A DNA stretch of 64,000 nt from Candidatus Sneabacter namystus (GTDB lineage Bacteria; Pseudomonadota; Alphaproteobacteria; Rickettsiales; Rickettsiaceae), in assembly GCF_008189685.1 (NCBI RefSeq), contig NZ_CP043312.1:62001-126000 (forward strand), in the 5' to 3' direction. Shown one piece after another: positions 29,258-36,329 of the stretch. Position numbers and translations under genes: made by a program. Positions within the stretch are counted from its first letter, which is position 1, and each line of letters starts with the position of its first letter. Under the pieces are notes generated by a model. It saw only the letters and a program-made list of their open reading frames with translations. It was not told where the DNA came from and did no database searches.

Positions 29258-29389
29258 AAAGCACGCCTCCTAAACCCATATGCCCACACCACTCATATAA
29301 ACATCAAGCCAACACTTTTTCAAGAAGTTTTGCGTCTATCGCAATGCATAACAACCAAAAAGTCAATATACATGTCAGAGTTACCTTAT

Positions 29390-30817
29390 TTAATTAGAAT
29401 TAAAAGCTTCAGCATACTTCTTTGCAATGCCAATAGTATTATAGCTTTGTCCTATAATTTTAGGGCGCCCTACTTGAAGCACAGGCTTATGTAAATTATC
29501 ATTGGACTTGCCGCGTGCGTAAGAGCCTACCCAAAATCCACTCCAAAGCAAATTTATCCAACACAACCAAAAATTGGCGAAATACTCATCTATTTCGTGC
29601 GCATCTGACAAAGCTTGATCTGAAACTTGTAATATCTTCACTAACCACCGTATGCATTGAATCAATTCTTCCCTTTTGTCTCCACGCCTTATAGATATCT
29701 GTTTACCAAGCAATTCAACTTCCAAATTGTTGATCATACTTTTAACATCTTTACTAGAATTGTTATAATCTTGTAAAGATAAGTCCAAAATATCAATAGC
29801 GGGGGATATTGTTCTATCAAAAGAAGGATTTGCTTTAGTACCATCATGCCGTTCTCTACAATGTGGAGCTGGCCCCGTTATCAAATTACCAGGATTCCAA
29901 GCCACTTTTGTGGTCGCATGAATGCTATCGTCAGTACCAAAAAATTTGTCAAAATCACAAATATATCGTGCAAACAATATCAGGCTAGCATGCAGCCATG
30001 GATGACCATCAACTTTTTCTGGATGCTCAGAATATAGGCTCACAGCACCCCTCATTCTACCTTGAAATTTAGCCCACATCTGCTGTAATCCGTTTTCTGA
30101 TTCAATAATATGATGCTTAGTTGTAGTTGTTAAGGCTGAATAGCTATCAGAAAACACGTTTATCTTATCTGAATTAGAGCTAAGATTACGATTGTAACAG
30201 TCTATCTCAGAACGAATCTTTGACATAGATGAATTTGGATCTCCAAGCCATCCTTTTTCAATCGCATACAAACTTCTGGCTTTTTCGTCAACTTTAAACA
30301 AAGGTGGTTTTTGTGTCCCTTGTACGGCCTGCCTGTGTAAGGCATCTTTTTCAAGCTTATCACTCAAAGCGGCATGGGTCCATGCACCTACATCTTCTGA
30401 TAATTCATGTGTATTTGTAACTCCTTTTGCTACAACATGACACTTACTTTCCAACTCAAGGCAAAAAGCAAGAGCTGTTTGACCCACGGCCCCCGGAGCA
30501 TTGCCTTTTTCATATGGCATATCCGCTATATCAGACTTTAGCATAGTCTTATATTCAGCCCTAATATCACCCAATCTCAATTGCTCTCTAATTTCTTTCT
30601 CTCGCCTACATTTAATAGCCTCCACCATAGAATTAGGGTTTTCGCAATACTGACCTATTATCTTGATTAGTTCTTCTGGTGTCTTAGTTTTTCTTTTTCT
30701 CGCTTTACGTTTACGTATTATCTCATCTGTCTTTTGTCGTTTATTTTTTAATATTTCATTTTCACGTTTTCTTTTTAGTATCTCGTGAGGAATGGGTAAT
30801 TCTTTTTCTTTAGTCAT
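29390..30817 (-). CDS. Orphan protein with dense bipartite NLS-like basic segment
   Basis: 475 aa from ATG at 30817; an upstream in-frame ATG at 30925 would add 36 hydrophobic, AT-coded residues that look like leader sequence. I recognise no family. Residues about 14-45 are strongly basic, with KRKRENEILKNKRQK and RKRKARKRKTK. This is the form of a classical bipartite nuclear localisation signal. The rest is mixed helical, with Trp-rich patches (FANFWLCWINLLWSGFWVG near the end) and no signal peptide. It could be a translocated nucleomodulin-type effector, or a nucleic-acid-binding protein acting in the bacterium. It sits alone at the edge of the accessory block. Confidence 0.7.
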   Translation of the reverse strand: MTKEKELPIPHEILKRKRENEILKNKRQKTDEIIRKRKARKRKTKTPEELIKIIGQYCENPNSMVEAIKCRREKEIREQLRLGDIRAEYKTMLKSDIADMPYEKGNAPGAVGQTALAFCLELESKCHVVAKGVTNTHELSEDVGAWTHAALSDKLEKDALHRQAVQGTQKPPLFKVDEKARSLYAIEKGWLGDPNSSMSKIRSEIDCYNRNLSSNSDKINVFSDSYSALTTTTKHHIIESENGLQQMWAKFQGRMRGAVSLYSEHPEKVDGHPWLHASLILFARYICDFDKFFGTDDSIHATTKVAWNPGNLITGPAPHCRERHDGTKANPSFDRTISPAIDILDLSLQDYNNSSKDVKSMINNLEVELLGKQISIRRGDKREELIQCIRWLVKILQVSDQALSDAHEIDEYFANFWLCWINLLWSGFWVGSYARGKSNDNLHKPVLQVGRPKIIGQSYNTIGIAKKYAEAFNSN

Positions 30818-31095
30818 CAGTTGTTTTAAAAAAATGGTAATTAAAGTGCTGTTACACAACTTATGGTTGTAATAATATGATCGGAATAGCATGTCAAGCA
30901 CAAACTCAACACGAGAACACTTCACACAATTAAAAAAGATGACAAGTACAAAAAGACATTTTTAATTAACGGGAAAAATGCGCTAACCAAGATACCATCT
31001 ATCTCAAATAGAAAAGGTATTTGGAAAACGCATTTTTTGAAACTATAACCCTAAAAAGCTCATTTATTGTTAAACAAGCGTTTCACAAGACAGTT

Positions 31096-31701
31096 TTAAC
31101 ACAAATCTAGCACACCATTACCAACTTCTAGATGTACATTTGCACTACCTTCGCCAGCGTAGTGAACATCTCTAGAACCCATTCCTCCAAGTACTCCTGC
31201 AAAGAAATCACCTGGCATACCAGTAAAGCAGCTACCAAAAACACCAGCACCAGAAGAAGAAGTATGCACATGGCCATGACCACCAGCAGCAGCGGCACCA
31301 CCAGCTTGATCGTGTAAATCAGAGCTATTTTGCAATCTGCCAATACATACCTTAGCATCTAGTGTATTGACGTCTGCTTTGTGCACCTTGGCCTTCAATG
31401 ATCCGTTATCTACCTTCGCTCTCATGCCTCCAGCTACACTGTCCAAACTCAACGCACCATTCTTCAACTCAACCTGCGCATCACGAGCAAGTCCTCTCAA
31501 ATTTACTTTTATTGGATCAGAATCTGGAAAATCATCCCTTAACCTAACATCAACATTGCTACCCCTGAAGTTTACTGTAAGAGAGCTTTGCATCTCTTGA
31601 GGGGCTTTAATAAAGTAATGTTCAGCGTCGTTAACGAAAGCAAAACTTCCTTTATTCATCCTCATTACAGAAGCGGGAACTTCATTACGGAAAAATATCA
31701 T
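31096..31701 (-). CDS. Beta-rich orphan protein (DUF4097-like repeats)
   Basis: 201 aa. Repeating short strands with Asn-Gly turns (VELKNGALSLDSVAGG, MRAKVDNGSLKAKVHKAD, LDAKVCIGRL, VHLEVGNGVLDLC) suggest a right-handed beta-helix of the kind found in DUF4097 or auto-adhesin proteins. Residues about 130-175 are an Ala/Gly/His/Ser-rich insert (GGAAAAGGHGHVH). No signal peptide. It lies 76 bp downstream of the arginase-family gene on the same strand, so it may belong to that unit. Function unknown. Confidence 0.6.
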   Translation of the reverse strand: MIFFRNEVPASVMRMNKGSFAFVNDAEHYFIKAPQEMQSSLTVNFRGSNVDVRLRDDFPDSDPIKVNLRGLARDAQVELKNGALSLDSVAGGMRAKVDNGSLKAKVHKADVNTLDAKVCIGRLQNSSDLHDQAGGAAAAGGHGHVHTSSSGAGVFGSCFTGMPGDFFAGVLGGMGSRDVHYAGEGSANVHLEVGNGVLDLC

Positions 31702-31777
31702 AGTTAATACCTATTTAGTTTAGAAAAGTAAGTCCATAGAGGATATTAATATAACTTAATCAGATGCGCAATTATTT

Positions 31778-33004
31778 TTAATGAAAATTAATATTACAAA
31801 TAATATTGATTAAAATATTCGCTAAAATAGTAGAGGAACTATAATGATTCTCATGATTATTCGATACCCCATGCTCCATTAAATCTAAACCTATAACGTT
31901 ATTTTTAGTTGTCAGAAAATGTACGATACTGACAAATTTATCCAAACAAATACCAGTATGACCAGGAAAGCCGGTATTACTTCTGATAAAAATAGAGTTA
32001 ATAGCATCTATATCTATGCTTAAATAAATATCCTGATCTTGCGGGAGCTTTTCAATTATGCTTGTTATTTCACAATTCTGAACTTCAAAGTCAGATATAA
32101 CTTTGCAAACTGTATTAATGTATTGATTAACCTGATCCGACGATATGTCTGAAAAACTTTGATAACGAGAAGCACCTATATTTAAGATATCTATATCAGG
32201 AATTTGATACTTGACCCAAGAAACAAAGTTCCCGTGAGAAAGATCATCTAAATACTCTGGTTTATTATCTTTAAATTTTCCCCATAACTGAATGTCTAAA
32301 TGATGATCTAGCTGCACCAAAGAAAATCTTTTACCAGTATCCCACAAATGAGTTACAGCAGCATAGGTCAGTGAGTGATCCCCACCTATCATGCATGGAA
32401 TACAAGCCGTTGGAATCTTTGCTAACAAAGCTCGTACGTTAGCAATCCATTGCTGGACGTTGCCCCTGGTAGACGTCACGTCTCCTAAATCAACTAACTT
32501 ATCGAAGGACACGGTATTTTTGTTAAAAAGATCTAGCAAAATAGGCCTTCCTCCCCTAAAATTCATGTCCTTACTACGCCCTCTTAACAATCTAGGACCA
32601 TACCTGCTACCAGGCTTAGAAGCACCCACATCACATGGAACACCAAAACATGCTATCAAATTACTCTCATCTTTTATCGACTGCACTTTGGCAACTTTGC
32701 AACCAAAAAATCCATACTCCGGCAAAATAGGAGCAGAAAGAGAGTTTAAATATTCCTCCTCTCTATTTACATGCTCCACTGGAACTATCGCTCCTCTATC
32801 CAATAATTCCGCTGCTATAATTTGCAATAAAAGCTTATCAACATCTGATTCTAAAGTACGTACCTGCTGTTGCAGTATCTGATCCTTTACTTTTTCAACA
32901 TCAGAGCCATAACCCACAGAACGCCTAGTAATAGTGTTATGTAATATTACACCCTCCTCTCCCTCAATCGTTCTGTTAAACGAGGAAAATTTATATAAAC
33001 TCAT
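31778..33004 (-). CDS. Arginase/agmatinase-family ureohydrolase; candidate peptide arginase
   Basis: 408 aa from ATG at 33004 (a TTG at 33019 gives 5 more residues). The ureohydrolase core has every Mn2+ ligand: His in IGGDHS near residue 210, Asp/His/Asp in LDHHLDI near 233-237, and Asp/Asp in SIDIDAIN near 331-333. The substrate-side Glu is in GLDLMEHG, and the family opening GVPCDVGASKPGSRYGP is present. Known members release urea from arginine or agmatine. About 100 extra N-terminal residues precede the core and could be a partner-binding domain. The gene is divergent from three Arg-rich peptide genes, so the arginines of those peptides are an attractive substrate. That is inference; free arginine or agmatine remain possible. 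Confidence 0.85.
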   Translation of the reverse strand: MSLYKFSSFNRTIEGEEGVILHNTITRRSVGYGSDVEKVKDQILQQQVRTLESDVDKLLLQIIAAELLDRGAIVPVEHVNREEEYLNSLSAPILPEYGFFGCKVAKVQSIKDESNLIACFGVPCDVGASKPGSRYGPRLLRGRSKDMNFRGGRPILLDLFNKNTVSFDKLVDLGDVTSTRGNVQQWIANVRALLAKIPTACIPCMIGGDHSLTYAAVTHLWDTGKRFSLVQLDHHLDIQLWGKFKDNKPEYLDDLSHGNFVSWVKYQIPDIDILNIGASRYQSFSDISSDQVNQYINTVCKVISDFEVQNCEITSIIEKLPQDQDIYLSIDIDAINSIFIRSNTGFPGHTGICLDKFVSIVHFLTTKNNVIGLDLMEHGVSNNHENHYSSSTILANILINIICNINFH

Positions 33005-33028
33005 AATGATATACACCAATTTTTCAAA

Positions 33029-33271
33029 TTAACTTTTCTTCGTGTTTTTCTTTACTATAGGAAACATTATTTTCAGCACATCAACAAACTGCATTACCCG
33101 TTCACTTTCTTTCACTTCGAAAGAATGAGAAATGATTTTCCTTACACAATTGTGCCTAGTTTTGGTATTTAAAATGTCAGAAATGACAACACCGCGAAAC
33201 AAGTGATTTATAGTTTTTGCGCTATCTCCCACCTTAGGTCTTAAGGAATCTGATATAAAACTCTTTTTCAT
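33029..33271 (-). CDS. Small basic protein of unknown function upstream of the arginase gene
   Basis: 80 aa, basic, no membrane segment. It contains KTRHNCVRKIISHSF and VMQFVDVLKIMFPIVKK. It ends 24 bp before the arginase ATG and would share its promoter. I recognise no family. It could be a small partner or recognition protein for the pathway, or a decayed remnant. Confidence 0.45.
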   Translation of the reverse strand: MKKSFISDSLRPKVGDSAKTINHLFRGVVISDILNTKTRHNCVRKIISHSFEVKESERVMQFVDVLKIMFPIVKKNTKKS

Positions 33272-33379
33272 GTTACATAACCATTATTTTCAATTTTATA
33301 AATCTTTAATATATACAATATTTAACTATAAAATTAACATTTATATAACAATCTTTAAAGAAGAAATTAAAAAATAAAC

Positions 33380-33408
33380 TTGACATGTTGTGTTTAATCT
33401 AAGATAAA
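33380..33408 (+). promoter_or_regulatory. Sigma-70-like promoter for the precursor-peptide operon
   Basis: TTGACA (33380-33385), 17-bp spacer, GATAAA (33403-33408). A perfect TATAAT also lies at 33504-33509, with a poor -35, just 22 bp before the first ATG. A GTGTTAA half-site occurs at 33471-33477. The strong -35 and ideal spacing favour the first, giving a leader of about 115 nt. Confidence 0.5.
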
Positions 33409-33530
33409 TTTAATTAGTAATATTTATTAAAATGATGTGTGAAGATGCACAGTACTCTTTAAATAACATCGTGTTAATAAATTTATTCTTGATTGACTTT
33501 ATTTATAATAATTAAAATTAGATAAGTAGT

Positions 33531-33785
33531 ATGGCTAACTTTACCAATGAAAAAATGATGCTATCAACAGAAGAGCACATAAAAACAAAAGAAGAATTAA
33601 TTTTAGGAATAGACGATGAAGAGCAAGGTTTTGCTTCTCCTTTAAAAGCTAGAAACAGAGATAGAGATAGCGATAGAGGAAGAGATAGAGACTCTGATAG
33701 ACCTAGTTTGTCAGATGATGTAATGTGTGACGCTTCAGGTGCTACAGACATTGACTTTGGAGCAGATGAAGAATTAGCAGGATAA
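33531..33785 (+). CDS. Putative RiPP precursor peptide 1 (Arg-Asp repeat core)
   Basis: 84 aa. Residues 1-20 are unique to this copy. Residues 21-40 (EELILGIDDEEQGFASPLKA) are shared by all three copies and look like a recognition leader. Residues 41-57 hold two octads, NRDRDSDR and GRDRDSDR, with seven Arg alternating with Asp. Residues 70-84 (GATDIDFGADEELAG) are a conserved acidic tail. Such small, leader-conserved and core-variable tandem genes beside ATP-grasp ligases are the hallmark of graspetide-type RiPPs, where Ser/Thr/Lys side chains are linked to Asp/Glu. No Cys or Thr lies in the core. The RBS is weak, unlike those of copies 2 and 3. Confidence 0.75.
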   Translation: MANFTNEKMMLSTEEHIKTKEELILGIDDEEQGFASPLKARNRDRDSDRGRDRDSDRPSLSDDVMCDASGATDIDFGADEELAG

Positions 33786-33849
33786 TTTTGATACTTCTAT
33801 GGTTTTAACTGCTGTACTACAGTGGTAACAAAGACTATAGCATTGGCTT

Positions 33850-33885
33850 AAAGTGTGTGGAATAAAATTTGATTTCACACACTTT
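33850..33885 (+). terminator. Attenuator/terminator hairpin after precursor 1
   Basis: AAAGTGTGTG (33850-33859) pairs with CACACACTTT (33876-33885), extendable inward by GAAT/ATTT. It is followed by a pyrimidine-rich CTTCTT tract rather than a pure T-run, so partial read-through is likely. Confidence 0.6.
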
Positions 33886-33932
33886 CTTCTTGATTCAGGG
33901 AAAAAATTACTAATAAAAATAGAGTAGGAAAA

Positions 33933-34148
33933 ATGGATATTAAATTAAACACAGAAGAATTAATTTTAGGAATAGATAATGAGGAGCAAGGTTTCGCTTC
34001 TCCTTTAAAAGCTAGAAACAGAGATAGAGACTGTGATAGAGCAAGAGATAGAGACTGTGATAGACCTAGTTTGTCAGATGATGTAATGTGTGACGCTTCA
34101 GGTGCTACAGACATTGACTTTGGAGCAGATGAAGAATTAGCAGGATAA
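33933..34148 (+). CDS. Putative RiPP precursor peptide 2
   Basis: 71 aa with a good RBS (GTAGGA). It starts MDIKLNTEELILGID, shares the leader core with copy 1, and has the core NRDRDCDR-ARDRDCDR. Both Ser positions of copy 1 have become Cys, and one Gly is Ala. The tail from PSLSDDVMCDASG to the end is identical to copy 1. The paired Ser-to-Cys change points to selection or gene conversion acting on chemically meaningful core positions. Confidence 0.78.
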   Translation: MDIKLNTEELILGIDNEEQGFASPLKARNRDRDCDRARDRDCDRPSLSDDVMCDASGATDIDFGADEELAG

Positions 34149-34212
34149 TTTTGATACTTCTATGGTTTTAACTGCTGTACTACAGTGGTAACAAAGACTA
34201 TGGCATGAGCTT

Positions 34213-34248
34213 AAAGTGTGTGGCATAAAATTTGATTTCACACACTTT
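34213..34248 (+). terminator. Attenuator/terminator hairpin after precursor 2
   Basis: Second copy of the AAAGTGTGTG...CACACACTTT stem (34213-34222 with 34239-34248), 363 bp after the first. Copy 3 has none; transcription there runs on into the ATP-grasp genes. Confidence 0.6.
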
Positions 34249-34295
34249 CTTCTTGATTCAGGAAAAAAATTACTAATAAAAATAGAGTAGGAAAA

Positions 34296-34529
34296 ATGGA
34301 TATTAAATTAAACACAGAAGAATTAATTTTAGGAATAGACGATGAAGAGCAAGGTTGTGCTTCTACTTTAAAAGCTAGAAATAGAGATAAAGATAGAGAT
34401 AGAGACAGAGATAGAGATAAAGATAAAGATCAAGATAAAGATGATGAAGGAGGAGTGTTCTGCAGTAATAATAATACAGCAGGTGCAATAGATATGGATT
34501 TTGGACAAGACGAAGAGTTGTTGGGATAA
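34296..34529 (+). CDS. Putative RiPP precursor peptide 3 (Lys/Arg-Asp core)
   Basis: 77 aa with the same RBS and MDIKLNTEELILGID start as copy 2. The core is a near-perfect basic-Asp alternation of about ten dipeptides, NRDKDRDRDRDRDKDKDQDK, mixing Arg, Lys and one Gln. It is followed by a region unrelated to copies 1 and 2 (EGGVFCSNNNTA) and the conserved tail GAIDMDFGQDEELLG. Exchange of Arg and Lys at the same positions suggests that a basic side chain, possibly a primary amine, is what matters. It ends 27 bp before the first ATP-grasp gene. Confidence 0.78.
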   Translation: MDIKLNTEELILGIDDEEQGCASTLKARNRDKDRDRDRDRDKDKDQDKDDEGGVFCSNNNTAGAIDMDFGQDEELLG

Positions 34530-34556
34530 GTAAAAATTGGCTTGTTATTTACATAA

Positions 34557-35396
34557 ATGATACTGTTAGTAGGTTCTGCAGAAGAAGAAACACTAAAATG
34601 TCTATCAGAAGTCATATTAGATAGAGAATTACCAATGTTTTTTCTTGATCAAAAGAAGATATATGACGGAAGGCTAAAAATACTCAGTGATCACTTTAAA
34701 GTGGGTGATGAGAAATACTATTTTGACAACTTTTGTGGCGTCCTGAATAGAATCTCTCTTACTAGTTATCGTGGAGGTATTCGCGATACAATCTCTGCCT
34801 TCTGCTATGTCATGAACATAAGGTTAAAAAATGTGCTAAATAGGGCTATCAACTGCGTTTCTAATGATTCAAAATTAAATCAAATTAGTTCATTAAGACC
34901 CATTTTGAAAACTATACAATTGCCTAAGGCCGTGATATTGGCTAAAAATGATTTTAGCTTATTAAAAAAAGGACGTTTCATTTTTAAATCATTAAGTTCG
35001 GAACGCTCAATTGTCATGGAATATAGAAAGCACGAGCATAAAAACACTTGCAGTGAAGAGCCTGTTTTATTTCAGGAGCTATTAGAAGGCAAAAATATCA
35101 GAGTACATGTTGTGAAAGACAAATGTTTCGCAGTTGCAATACAATCCGATACTATAGATTACAGATACACCAATAAAAGAGAATTTTATGATTATTCACT
35201 ACCTGAAAATGTTGAGGAGGAATGCATACAAATATCCAAAAAATTAAAGTTGCCTTTTTGTGGAGTCGATCTTATTAAAACGAAAGATGCTTATTACATT
35301 TTGGAAGTTAATCCAACACCTGGGTACAGTTTCTACGAAAGAAGATTACCTCACAAGAGAATCTCTTTAGCATTAATACAAGCACTTGTAGGATGA
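34557..35396 (+). CDS. ATP-grasp ligase, graspetide (microviridin-type) maturase-like
   Basis: 279 aa. ATP-grasp C-terminal half: KSLS (Lys144), LFQELLEGKNIRVHVV (Gln173, Glu174, Arg182), FCGVDLIKTKD and YYILEVNPTPGYSFYE. Asp238, Glu250 and Asn252 are the usual Mg2+/ATP ligands and all are present, so it should be active. The N-terminal half is divergent. Length and architecture match the MdnB/MdnC-like enzymes that phosphorylate side-chain carboxylates of a precursor peptide and form omega-ester or omega-amide rings. Location 27 bp after three precursor-like genes supports this role. RimK-like amino-acid ligation or a cyanophycin-like activity are alternatives. It is 3 bp from the next gene. 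Confidence 0.82.
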   Translation: MILLVGSAEEETLKCLSEVILDRELPMFFLDQKKIYDGRLKILSDHFKVGDEKYYFDNFCGVLNRISLTSYRGGIRDTISAFCYVMNIRLKNVLNRAINCVSNDSKLNQISSLRPILKTIQLPKAVILAKNDFSLLKKGRFIFKSLSSERSIVMEYRKHEHKNTCSEEPVLFQELLEGKNIRVHVVKDKCFAVAIQSDTIDYRYTNKREFYDYSLPENVEEECIQISKKLKLPFCGVDLIKTKDAYYILEVNPTPGYSFYERRLPHKRISLALIQALVG

Positions 35397-35399
35397 AAT

Positions 35400-36257
35400 A
35401 TGATTCTTGTGCTACATAACAACGATTTGGGTGCTAAAAATTTCGAGCAATACTTAGAGAAAAATAAAATACACTATGTGTCTATCTCTCTACAAGATAT
35501 TGTCAAGGATACGAAAATCTTTGATACCTTTAGTACACAAACATCGAAGTGTATTTGGAAATTTAAAGAATGTGAAATTGATTTTGACAATGTAAGCGGA
35601 ATATATAATTGCATCAGTTACTTAACTTTAGAGCATTTAATAGATTTCACGCCAGAAGACAGACATTATGTTAAAAATGAGTGGTGGGCCTACCTAATTT
35701 ACAGAATAAATAACTCACATAACGTCATCAATCCTATCAGCGAAGCAATGTCTTCTGGAATGATAAATCAGTTCCCATTCATATACAATAATGCAAGTAC
35801 TTTAGGTTTCAAAACGCCAAAGTACTACATCTCGCAATCTACAGAAGAGCTTTTAGAACTTGCAAATGATTTACAAAGATATATATCAAAAAGTATCACT
35901 TATTTTGATAATAGTTTTAGAGAATCATCTTCAATAAATGACGACACAATATCTCTTATAGAATACCTACCAGGAAATATATTATACGTACATTTGATAG
36001 ATGAACAGATATGGTGCTCAATCTACAAAAACGGCACAGTTTATCAATATGAAATGGATAAAGCTAACAAGGATCGCTGCTATAAAATGGCTCTCTTACT
36101 TGGAATAAGAAAATGTGAATTTATCTTTAAGCAAGAGAAAGATGGTAATCTAGCATTGTACTACGTATCTGCACACCCAAACTTGTCAAAAGCACACGAA
36201 TCATATATAGAGCAAATATACAAAACCATTTATGAAAAATTAAGCTCTAGTAAATAA
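35400..36257 (+). CDS. Second ATP-grasp homologue lacking catalytic metal ligands
   Basis: 285 aa, same overall plan as its neighbour and clearly of the peptide-maturase type in its N-terminal half (GIYNCISYL, DRHYVKNEWWAYL, HNVINP). The C-terminal motif is eroded: the expected Asp is Glu240 in KCEFIF, and the E-V-N of the active neighbour is replaced by Ser257-Ala258-His259 in YYVSAHPNL. IEYLPGNILYVHL keeps the Glu of the ATP site. It is well preserved otherwise, with a GGATGA RBS and full length, so it is probably a pseudoenzyme that binds the precursor or pairs with the active ligase. Confidence 0.75.
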   Translation: MILVLHNNDLGAKNFEQYLEKNKIHYVSISLQDIVKDTKIFDTFSTQTSKCIWKFKECEIDFDNVSGIYNCISYLTLEHLIDFTPEDRHYVKNEWWAYLIYRINNSHNVINPISEAMSSGMINQFPFIYNNASTLGFKTPKYYISQSTEELLELANDLQRYISKSITYFDNSFRESSSINDDTISLIEYLPGNILYVHLIDEQIWCSIYKNGTVYQYEMDKANKDRCYKMALLLGIRKCEFIFKQEKDGNLALYYVSAHPNLSKAHESYIEQIYKTIYEKLSSSK

Positions 36258-36329
36258 TATAACGCACCTTCAAAACTATCCATTATTACCATCTACTCTT
36301 ACCTTTAAAATATTCTAAAAAAACCTCGT

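Larger units (their letters stand above)
33591..34529 (+). repeat. Tandem 363-bp duplication carrying the three precursor genes
   Basis: GAAGAATTAATTTTAGGAAT recurs at 33591, 33954 and 34317, an exact 363-bp period. Each unit includes leader, core, tail, stop and downstream spacer. Units 1 and 2 are nearly identical; unit 3 differs in the core and following residues. Confidence 0.93.

Noticed and set aside
31778-33004. OspR-type (UPF0489) peptide arginase
   Set aside because: The motifs are of the classical ureohydrolase family (GGDHS, DHHLD, DID), so the OspR comparison is functional analogy only.
34557-35396. RimK, glutathione synthetase or D-Ala-D-Ala ligase
   Set aside because: Length, divergent N-terminus and adjacency to precursor-like peptides fit a peptide maturase better; not excluded without a profile search.
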